Below are positions 57,394-64,000 of a stretch of 64,000 bases of DNA, one piece after another; position 1 is the first letter of the stretch, and each line of letters begins with the position of its first letter. A program made the position numbers and the translations under genes. Where the stretch lies: positions 52,789 through 116,788 of the forward strand of contig JAFRVD010000084.1 of assembly GCA_017441825.1 (NCBI GenBank), read 5' to 3'. The notes beneath the pieces are model-generated. The model had not been told where the DNA came from. It worked only from the letters and a program-made list of their open reading frames with translations, and searched no databases. This stretch comes from Lachnospiraceae bacterium (GTDB lineage: Bacteria > Bacillota > Clostridia > Lachnospirales > Lachnospiraceae).

Positions 57394-58467
57394 ATGATCA
57401 GAGTCGGTTCTGTGGGTCTTGGGGCCATCTCTACAAACGTGCACGTCCCCGGGATCCAGGCCAGTAAGGACCTTACACTTGCGGCTATCTGTGATATCGA
57501 CGCCGAGGTCCTTGCGGAAAAAGCGGAGAAGTACGGTATCCCGAAGGATCACTGCTTTACGGATTATAAAGAACTCATCGACTGCCCGGACGTGGACGCG
57601 GTAGACATCTCCGTCCCGAACAACATCCATGCGGAGATCGCCGAATACGCCGCCCGTGCCGGGAAACCCTACGCGCTCGAGAAGCCCGTCGCGATGAACG
57701 AGGACGAGGCGCTCCATCTCTACGAAGTCACCAGGGACTGCGGCGTGAGGAACATGGTCTGCTTCTCCTACAGGTTCAAGCCGGCCGCGCGCTACGCGAA
57801 GGCCCTCATTGAGTCCGGCGCCATCGGCAGGATCTACCACGTCAACATGCAGTATTTCCAGGCCTGGGGCCTTCCCATCATGGACACCGGCCTTCGCTGG
57901 CGGTTCGTGAAGAGCATTACCGGGTCCGGCGCACTGGGAGACCTCGCCTGCCACGCCATGGATCTCGTGACGTTCGTGACAGGGGAAAAATACACAAAGG
58001 TCTGCGGCCACCTCGGCACCTTCGTGCATGAGCGGCGGTTGCTTACGGGCGAGGGCACCGGCAAGGTGGACGTCGATGACTTCTCGAACATCCTCGCGGA
58101 GACCGAAAGCGGCGCATCCTTCTCGTTTGAGATCACGCGGTTTGCGTACACCCGCGGGAACTATCAGCGTCTGGAGATCTACGGAGAAAAAGGCGCGATC
58201 ATCTACCATCTGGACAGGGAAGAACCCGGCGTCAATGAACTCGAGTACGCGGACGAATCCACCGGCCGGAAATTTGTCAAGATGGACATCCCGGAGGAAT
58301 ACTATGGCGACCAGATGCAGTCCTTTGCGGACATCGTGAACGGCTGCGGAGACGGCCTGCCTGCCACCATGGCGGACGGCGCGGCATCCCAGCGGCTGAT
58401 GGACGCGGTCATCCGCTCGGCGGAGCTTGGGACGTGGGTGGACGTCAGAGGCTATACGGAAGTGTAA
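57394..58467 (+). CDS. Gfo/Idh/MocA family oxidoreductase
   Basis: ATG 57394 (GAGGAGG upstream) gives 357 residues. The Rossmann domain starts IRVGSVGLGAIS..VHVPGI, with EKPVA at about 113-117 (the conserved EKP motif) and an alpha/beta sugar-binding domain to the end. It uses NAD(P) to oxidise or reduce a sugar or cyclitol. It is 30 bases before the phosphatase gene. Confidence 0.88.
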   Translation: MIRVGSVGLGAISTNVHVPGIQASKDLTLAAICDIDAEVLAEKAEKYGIPKDHCFTDYKELIDCPDVDAVDISVPNNIHAEIAEYAARAGKPYALEKPVAMNEDEALHLYEVTRDCGVRNMVCFSYRFKPAARYAKALIESGAIGRIYHVNMQYFQAWGLPIMDTGLRWRFVKSITGSGALGDLACHAMDLVTFVTGEKYTKVCGHLGTFVHERRLLTGEGTGKVDVDDFSNILAETESGASFSFEITRFAYTRGNYQRLEIYGEKGAIIYHLDREEPGVNELEYADESTGRKFVKMDIPEEYYGDQMQSFADIVNGCGDGLPATMADGAASQRLMDAVIRSAELGTWVDVRGYTEV

Positions 58468-58497
58468 CGGACGGCCTGCAAATAAGAAAGGAACAAC

Positions 58498-59214
58498 ATG
58501 CTTTTATACTACATCAGACACGGAGACCCGACATATGATCCGGACGCGCTTACACCGCTTGGGAAACGCCAGGCGGAGGCAGTGGCGCGGAGGCTCACCC
58601 AGTACGGGCTTGATGAGATTTACGTTTCCAGCTCCCGGCGTGCTCAGGAGACCTGTGCGCCTACGTGCGAGATCCTGAAGAAGGAGCCCGTCGTACTGGA
58701 CTGGACCAACGAACACTACGCGTGGCAGCAGCTCACCGTCCTCGACAAAGACGGGCATATGAGCTGGGGATTCATTGAGCCGAGATCCAGGAAAGTTTTT
58801 GCTTCACCGGAGATCGCGAACCTCCGCTTCGACTGGTATACGCATCCGTTTTTCGAAGGGACGCAGTTTGAAGCCGGCATTAAGCGGATCCAGAGGGAGG
58901 CCTGGGCCTTCCTCGAGTCGCAGGGCCTCCGCTTCGACCCGGAGCGCGGCGGCTATAAGGAGCTCTTCCCGAATGAGAAAAGGATCGCGATCTTTGCGCA
59001 TCACGGATTCGGGCTCGCGTTCCTGAGCGTGCTCCTGAATATTCCCTACCCGGAATTCTGCGTGCATTTCAACCTGAGCCATTCGAACTTCTGCGTGATC
59101 GAATTCGGGAAGACCGATGACCTCGTGATCCCGGAGATGCTGATGCATTCGAACGATTCGCACCTCTATCGGGAAGGGATTCCGACAAAATACAACAACG
59201 TGACCTACATCTGA
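58498..59214 (+). CDS. Histidine phosphatase family protein
   Basis: The 238-residue protein starts LLYYIRHGDPTYDPD (RHG catalytic motif), then LTPLGKRQAEAVARRL, YVSSSRRAQETC, and later IAIFAHHGFGLAFL (second His). This is the phosphoglycerate-mutase-like superfamily; the long insert suggests a phosphatase on a small sugar phosphate rather than a glycolytic mutase. Ribosome site AAAGGAAC. Confidence 0.87.
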   Translation: MLLYYIRHGDPTYDPDALTPLGKRQAEAVARRLTQYGLDEIYVSSSRRAQETCAPTCEILKKEPVVLDWTNEHYAWQQLTVLDKDGHMSWGFIEPRSRKVFASPEIANLRFDWYTHPFFEGTQFEAGIKRIQREAWAFLESQGLRFDPERGGYKELFPNEKRIAIFAHHGFGLAFLSVLLNIPYPEFCVHFNLSHSNFCVIEFGKTDDLVIPEMLMHSNDSHLYREGIPTKYNNVTYI

Positions 59215-59281
59215 TTCCTTCGGCACAGCGACCTGCCTCTGGCGGCAGGCTCCTTGAGAGACGTAAAAGAAGAGGACATCC

Positions 59282-60178
59282 ATGCTTCACGAGATCGCAC
59301 CCTATCAGTATCACATCGAATTCAAAACCGAAGACCCGGCGCCGGACGACTTTTTGTGCCTCTTTCAGGACGGGAAGATCCTGGCCCGGGAGACGGAGGA
59401 GCTTTCACTTCCCACAGCCGCGGAAATGGAGCCGTACCTTACAGGCTTAAGCCTTGACGCGCCGCTCTTTACCACGGCACCCGGGGGACGGTATACCTTC
59501 TTCTGCAGCATCGACACCCGGAACTTTTTCGGGATCCCCGGTGTTTCGGTAAACGCTCCGGAAGGCTTTTACTACCGGCCTACCAGGGAGCTCCGAATGG
59601 TGACTCCGCAGCATATCGTCTACGGCGCGATGATGGCCACGCAGCTCAATCTGTGGTACGTGACCCACGCGTACTGCGGGAAGTGCGGAAAAAGGAACGG
59701 CCATTCGGGGAAGGAACGTGCTCTCGTCTGTCCGGACTGCGGCAATGTGATCTATCCGCAGATCAGTCCGAGCGTGATCATCGGCATCAAAAACGGCAAT
59801 AAGCTGCTCTGCACGCAGTACAATCCCATGCATAACCCGGGAGCCCGCATGCCGCATCCCGCGAAACGGAGCTACGCGCTGGTCGCGGGGTATATCGAAA
59901 GCGGGGAGACGCCGGAGGACGCGGTGCGCCGGGAGACGATGGAAGAGGTCGGGATCAGGGTGAAGAACCTCCGGTACTATAAAAGCCAGCCCTGGCCGTT
60001 TTCGAGTTCGCTTCTTCTGGGCTACACTTGCGAGGTGGACGGCGACGATACCATCACCCTCGAGGAAGACGAGCTCTCCCTCGCGGAGTGGGTGGAGCGC
60101 GAGGACCTGCCGGACCGGAGCCGTGACATCAGCTTAACGAGTGAGATCATGGAGACCTTCCGGACCGGGAAATGGTAA
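59282..60178 (+). CDS. nudC: NADH/NAD-capped RNA pyrophosphatase (NudC-type Nudix)
   Basis: The 298-residue protein has an N-terminal domain, a zinc ribbon (YCGKCGKRNGHSG....VCPDCG, about 138-160), the Nudix box GYIESGETPEDAVRRETMEEVG (about 201), and the NudC hallmark SQPWPFSSSLLLG (about 237). It hydrolyses NAD(H) to NMN(H) and AMP and may remove NAD caps from RNA. GAAGAGGAC precedes the start. Confidence 0.92.
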   Translation: MLHEIAPYQYHIEFKTEDPAPDDFLCLFQDGKILARETEELSLPTAAEMEPYLTGLSLDAPLFTTAPGGRYTFFCSIDTRNFFGIPGVSVNAPEGFYYRPTRELRMVTPQHIVYGAMMATQLNLWYVTHAYCGKCGKRNGHSGKERALVCPDCGNVIYPQISPSVIIGIKNGNKLLCTQYNPMHNPGARMPHPAKRSYALVAGYIESGETPEDAVRRETMEEVGIRVKNLRYYKSQPWPFSSSLLLGYTCEVDGDDTITLEEDELSLAEWVEREDLPDRSRDISLTSEIMETFRTGKW

Positions 60179-60247
60179 AGCCTTTCAGGTTTCCGTCATT
60201 GACATAAGATTATAAAAAATGAGAACATACAACAACAGGAGGTTACG

Positions 60248-61213
60248 ATGAACAAAAGAGAACGTGTACTCAACGCCATGAACAAGCAGCCGGTGGACCA
60301 TGTGCCCGTAGGATTCTGGTTCCACTTCAAGGGCGAGGAAGCGAAGGGCGACGCATGCGTACAGGCCCATCTCCGCTACTACCGTGAAACAGACCTGGAC
60401 TTCTTAAAGGTCATGTCCGACGGTTTCTTCGCGTACCCGAGCAGCGTGGACGTCCGGGAACCGGAAGACTGGTACAAGCTCGAACCGCTTGCAAAGGACC
60501 ATCCGTATTTTACGGAGCAGATCGCGCGCGCAAAGGCGATCGTGGAGGCCATCGGCGCTGAACGCTGCGTCTTCTACAACGTGTTCTGCCCGTTTTCCAC
60601 CATCCGTTTTGCTTACCCCGACGACCTTGTCATGGAGCACCTTCGTGAGAACCCGAACGCGGTGCTGCATGCGCTTGACGTGATCGCGCAGGACCAGGCG
60701 TACCTCTGCGAAAAGCTGATCACGGAAGCCGGCGTCGATGGCATCTACTACCCGGTACAAGGCGGCGAGATCGGCCGCTTCACCGAAGAGGAGTACCATA
60801 AGTGGGTCTCCCCGTCGGACCTCTATGTACTGGAGCGCGCGAACCGCTACTCTGACAACAATATCCTGCACTGCTGCGGCTGGGCAGGTGATAAGAACGA
60901 CCTGAAGATTTGGAAGGATTATCCGGTAAAGCTTGTGAACTGGGCGGTCCACGTGGAAGGAGTGAGCCTTGAGGAGGGCCGCGTGCTCTTCGGAAACAAG
61001 GCTTCTCTGGGCGGTTTCCAGACACTGTGGGATGCCACAAGGCGCGAAGGCATCCTTTATCACGGAACAAAGGAAGAACTGCAGGACTATACACGTGAGC
61101 TGATCCTGGACCACGGCAAGATCGGCCTGCTTTTAGGCGGCGACTGCACGATCGCGGACGACCTTCCCTGGGAGCGGATCCGCTGGGTCGTGGAGGCGGC
61201 AAGAAGCCTGTAA
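60248..61213 (+). CDS. Uroporphyrinogen decarboxylase family protein
   Basis: The protein is 321 residues. The start NKRERVLNAMNKQPVDHVPVGFWFHF and the barrel with ILHCCGWAG (about 215) and LGGDCTIADDLPWERIRWVVEA are those of UroD/MtaA-like methyltransferases. True haem-pathway UroD has FAGAP..; here it is absent, so a corrinoid or methyl-transfer type or a sugar-related role is more likely. AGGAGG precedes the ATG. Confidence 0.82.
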   Translation: MNKRERVLNAMNKQPVDHVPVGFWFHFKGEEAKGDACVQAHLRYYRETDLDFLKVMSDGFFAYPSSVDVREPEDWYKLEPLAKDHPYFTEQIARAKAIVEAIGAERCVFYNVFCPFSTIRFAYPDDLVMEHLRENPNAVLHALDVIAQDQAYLCEKLITEAGVDGIYYPVQGGEIGRFTEEEYHKWVSPSDLYVLERANRYSDNNILHCCGWAGDKNDLKIWKDYPVKLVNWAVHVEGVSLEEGRVLFGNKASLGGFQTLWDATRREGILYHGTKEELQDYTRELILDHGKIGLLLGGDCTIADDLPWERIRWVVEAARSL

Positions 61214-61259
61214 ATCATTTCGGGAATTGACCCGGCACATATCATTCGGAGGTTTTTGA

Positions 61260-62837
61260 ATGAAGCTTTTGGAGTACAGGGAAAAGGCGCAGGAGTTCCT
61301 CAGTAAAGGCTACGCACTCCCGCAGTATGACCGTGAAAAAGTGAAGGAAGAGACGTACAAAGCGCCGGAGTGGCTCCATTTTGGCGCCGGCAATATCTTC
61401 CGCGCATACCAGGCCTCCATCCTCGAGGACATCCTGAACAAGGGCTCCTACGGGAAGGGTGTGGTAGTGGCGGAGAGCTTTGACGAGGAGCTTCTGGACC
61501 GCGCTTACCGGCCGTACGACAACCTGACGCTGTCCGTGGTCATGCACGCGGACGGCTCGATCGAGAAGAGGGTCATCGGCGCCATTACGGAGAGCCTCAA
61601 GGCGAACCAGGCGGAGACGGCTGACTGGATCCGCCTCACGGAGATCTTCCGGAATACGTCGCTCCAGATGGTGTCATTCTCCATTACGGAGAAGGGCTAC
61701 AGCTTTAACGACGCGGACCTCGCGGCGGGCTTTGACACGAAGCTCATGATGGGGAAGCTCACGATGCTGCTCTTTGAACGCTTCAAGGAGGGGATGTTCC
61801 CGCTGACCCTGCAGTCGATGGACAACTGCTCCCACAATGGAGACCACGTCCGGGACGGTGTGTTCGCGTACGCGGACGCATGGGTGAAGCAGGGGATCGT
61901 GAATCCGGAGTTCGCGGATTACGTGCGCGACGAAGAGCTCGTGACCTACCCGTGGTGCATGATCGACAAGATCACGCCGCGGCCGAACGATGCAATCGTC
62001 GCGATGCTGAAAGAAGACGGCTTTGAGGACTCGGATACGTTTGAGACCGCGCGGCATACCTTTGCGGCGCCGTTCGTCAACTCTGAGGAGGCCGGGTACC
62101 TGGTCATTGAGGACGACTACGCCGATGACCGCCCGCCTCTTGACGAAGGCGGCGTGATCTTCACGGACCGCGAGACCGTGGACAAAGTCGAGCGCATGAA
62201 GGTGGGCACCTGCCTGAACCCGCTGCACACGGCTTTAGGCACCTTCGGCTGCATGATGGGCTTCACGCTCGTCTCTGCGGAGATGGCCGACGATGACCTC
62301 CGGACCCTGATCTATAAGATCGGGTACGACGAGGGCATGCCTGTCGTGACGGACCCCGGCATCATCAGCCCGAAAGCGTTTCTCGAGGAGGTGCTTACGA
62401 AGCGTTTCCCGAACAAGTTCATGCCGGATACGCCGCAGCGGCTCGTGATGGACAATTCACAGAAGATCCCGGTGCGGTTCGGCGGCACCATTCAGGAGTA
62501 CATTAAGCGCGGTACAGACCTCAATACGCTGACCTTTATTCCGCTCGTGTATGCGGCCTATGCGCGGTTCCTTCGGGGCATCGACGACTGGGGAGAACCG
62601 TTCGAGCTTTCCGCGGATCCGTTGAAGGAAGAACTCATGGATATCGTGAAGGACCTCCGCGTGGAAGAGGGCGAGCAGGACTTCGGGTGCCTCAGGAAAC
62701 TCTTTACACGTGCGGACATCTTTGGCGCGGACCTGTATGCTGCCGGCCTCGGGGAGAAGCTCGAGGGTATGGTAAAGGAGCTCTACGCGGGACCGGGCGC
62801 GGTCCGGCGGACGTTGCACAAATATGTGACGATGTAA
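61260..62837 (+). CDS. Mannitol dehydrogenase family oxidoreductase (fructuronate reductase-like)
   Basis: The 525-residue protein has LHFGAGNIFRAYQ (NAD-binding start), SMDNCSHNG, KITPRPND, and DNSQKIPVRF in the C-terminal domain, the order of the long-chain mannitol dehydrogenase family. At 525 residues it fits D-mannonate oxidoreductase (UxuB)-like enzymes that act on fructuronate or a related ketose. GGAGG precedes the start. Last gene of the metabolic run. Confidence 0.88.
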   Translation: MKLLEYREKAQEFLSKGYALPQYDREKVKEETYKAPEWLHFGAGNIFRAYQASILEDILNKGSYGKGVVVAESFDEELLDRAYRPYDNLTLSVVMHADGSIEKRVIGAITESLKANQAETADWIRLTEIFRNTSLQMVSFSITEKGYSFNDADLAAGFDTKLMMGKLTMLLFERFKEGMFPLTLQSMDNCSHNGDHVRDGVFAYADAWVKQGIVNPEFADYVRDEELVTYPWCMIDKITPRPNDAIVAMLKEDGFEDSDTFETARHTFAAPFVNSEEAGYLVIEDDYADDRPPLDEGGVIFTDRETVDKVERMKVGTCLNPLHTALGTFGCMMGFTLVSAEMADDDLRTLIYKIGYDEGMPVVTDPGIISPKAFLEEVLTKRFPNKFMPDTPQRLVMDNSQKIPVRFGGTIQEYIKRGTDLNTLTFIPLVYAAYARFLRGIDDWGEPFELSADPLKEELMDIVKDLRVEEGEQDFGCLRKLFTRADIFGADLYAAGLGEKLEGMVKELYAGPGAVRRTLHKYVTM

Positions 62838-62850
62838 AACAGATAGAGAC

Positions 62851-62915
62851 GGCGGCCCTCTGGATCCCGGAGGGCCGCCTTCGTCTGAAACGGCAGAAAA
62901 AGGGCCGTTCCGGAT
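62851..62915 (+). terminator. Terminator (two adjacent hairpins)
   Basis: GGCGGCCCTC (62851-62860) pairs with GAGGGCCGCC (62870-62879), and AACGGC (62889-62894) with GCCGTT (62904-62909), followed by ATTATTTTT. Confidence 0.75.
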
Positions 62916-62958
62916 ATTATTTTTGAGCAGTTTTTTTCTGTACAAAGGCCTTTCCGAG

Positions 62959-62974
62959 TGGTAGAATTCTACCA
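62959..62974. promoter_or_regulatory. Perfect 16-base palindrome upstream of guaA
   Basis: TGGTAGAATTCTACCA is a perfect palindrome 50 bases before the GMP synthase start. The position suits an operator of a small repressor. No purine riboswitch was recognised here. Confidence 0.5.
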
Positions 62975-63024
62975 TAAAAAAGTACATATTCAAGTTCAGA
63001 GAATCATCTTACGGGAGGTATGAA

Positions 63025-64000
63025 ATGGCAGACAAACGTCCTGAAAACATGGCAAGAATCAACACGCCCGAGCTTGCGCAGGCGTTCATTGCGGAGCAGG
63101 TGGAAGCGCTGAAGGCACAGATCGGAGACGGCAAGGTGCTCCTCGCGCTGTCAGGCGGTGTAGACTCCTCCGTGGTAGCGGCACTCCTCATCAAGGCGAT
63201 CGGCCAGCAGCTGGTCTGCGTACATGTGAACCACGGCCTTCTTCGGAAAGGCGAGCCGGAGCAGGTCATCCGGGTGTTCCGCGAAGAGCTCGGCGCGAAC
63301 CTGATCTACGTGGATGCGGTCGACCGTTTCCTCGATAAGCTGGCAGGGGTCTCGGATCCCGAAGAGAAGCGCAAGATCATCGGCAGCGAGTTCATCGACG
63401 TCTTCGCGGAGGAAGCGAAGAAGCTCGACGATATCCGCTTCCTGGGCCAGGGCACCATTTATCCGGACATCCTGGAGTCTGAAGCCGGCGTCAAGGCGCA
63501 TCACAACGTGGGCGGCCTTCCGGAAGAACTGCACTTTGAACTGGTTGAGCCTGTGAAGTACCTGTATAAAGACGAAGTCCGTGTGGTCGGTCATGAATTA
63601 GGCCTTCCGGACAGCATGGTCTACCGTCAGCCGTTCCCGGGCCCGGGCCTCGGCGTGCGCTGCGTGGGCGCCATCACCCGCGACCGTCTGGAAGCGCTGC
63701 GTGAGGCGGACGCGATCGTCCGCGAAGAGATAGGCAAGCTTCCGGAGACCCCGTGGCAGTACTTCTGCGCGATCCCGGACATCCAGTCCACCGGCATTAA
63801 GTACGTGGACGGCGTGGGCGCCCGCTATATGGGCTGGGCCGTTGTGATCCGTGCCGTGAACACCGTGGACGCCGTGACCGCGACCGTGCCGGAGATCCCC
63901 TTCTCCGTCCTTTGCAAGATGCGCGATGAGATCGTGAAGATCCCGGGCGTAAACCGTGTGCTGTGGGACATAAGTGAAAAGCCGGTGGCGACGATAGAGT
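63025..64000 (+). CDS. guaA: GMP synthase, ATP-pyrophosphatase domain, lacking the amidotransferase domain (partial)
   Basis: ATG 63025 after GGGAGG opens a frame that runs off the window. The start leads straight into ATP-PPase motif LALSGGVDSSVVAALL (P-loop, about residue 43), then CVHVNHGLLRKGE, GQGTIYPDILES, HHNVGGLP, and the dimerisation domain QPFPGPGLGVRC. The usual N-terminal glutamine amidotransferase domain of about 190 residues is missing, as in the two-subunit archaeal enzyme. It makes GMP from XMP; ammonia must come from a separate subunit or be used directly. Only the last part is missing at the edge. Confidence 0.9.
   Translation, partial: MADKRPENMARINTPELAQAFIAEQVEALKAQIGDGKVLLALSGGVDSSVVAALLIKAIGQQLVCVHVNHGLLRKGEPEQVIRVFREELGANLIYVDAVDRFLDKLAGVSDPEEKRKIIGSEFIDVFAEEAKKLDDIRFLGQGTIYPDILESEAGVKAHHNVGGLPEELHFELVEPVKYLYKDEVRVVGHELGLPDSMVYRQPFPGPGLGVRCVGAITRDRLEALREADAIVREEIGKLPETPWQYFCAIPDIQSTGIKYVDGVGARYMGWAVVIRAVNTVDAVTATVPEIPFSVLCKMRDEIVKIPGVNRVLWDISEKPVATIE

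Overview
The window looks like a chromosomal segment of an anaerobic gut Firmicute, most likely a Lachnospiraceae-type Clostridium relative. The reasons are strong AGGAGG ribosome sites, Gram-positive surface machinery (sortase B, a sortase-anchored Cna_B protein, a SipW operon, many lipoproteins), BlaI/M56 regulator pairs, a small four-cysteine DUF6472-like protein, and glycolytic and nucleotide genes typical of that group. No rRNA, CRISPR array, intact transposase or integrase was seen.

Bases 1-23,600 are an accessory region. It is visibly AT-richer than the rest, has long intergenic gaps, and holds several broken genes. It contains two paralogous ABC-2 type exporters (1-2617, with the ATPase cut by the window edge, and 12567-15603). 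It also has two BlaI/M56 sensor-protease pairs (5533-7411 and 9023-11253), four lipoproteins or secreted proteins, an acyltransferase, an AlbA_2-type regulator and an ECF sigma/anti-sigma pair. Palindromes resembling BlaI operators sit in the promoter of the acyltransferase and in the divergent promoter between the second BlaI and the lipoprotein-ABC operon. This suggests an envelope-stress or antimicrobial-peptide response. A 20-bp direct repeat of the tRNA-Arg 3' end lies at 8772 and inside the intact tRNA-Arg gene at 23621. It brackets 14.8 kb as a probable tRNA-integrated island, although no integrase remains. A 3'-half tRNA-Val fragment at 2875 marks another old junction.

Bases 23,621-23,836 carry tRNA-Arg(UCU) and tRNA-Asn(GUU) on the minus strand and mark the change to GC-rich, tightly packed core-like sequence. 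From there the order is: a DUF3160 secreted protein and a CapA-like phosphoesterase; a MITE-like repeat; a run with a clan-A glycoside hydrolase, an Mbeg1-like hydrolase, a GH2-like protein and a DUF5711 protein; transketolase and class II fructose-bisphosphate aldolase; a lipoprotein with sortase B; an EF-G paralogue; ROK glucokinase; biotin-protein ligase; an ABC exporter fused to a GNAT acetyltransferase; an MFS transporter; and a GNAT protein.

Bases 48,838-57,237 are a surface block: a large Cna_B/SpaA adhesin with a VPATG sorting signal, a glycosyltransferase, an ECF-transporter S component, and a SipW signal-peptidase operon with three exported cargo-like proteins. Bases 57,394-62,837 form a metabolic cluster: Gfo/Idh/MocA oxidoreductase, histidine phosphatase, NudC-type NADH pyrophosphatase, UroD-like protein and a mannitol/fructuronate dehydrogenase. 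The window ends inside a GMP synthase gene that begins directly with the ATP-pyrophosphatase domain and has no glutamine amidotransferase domain.
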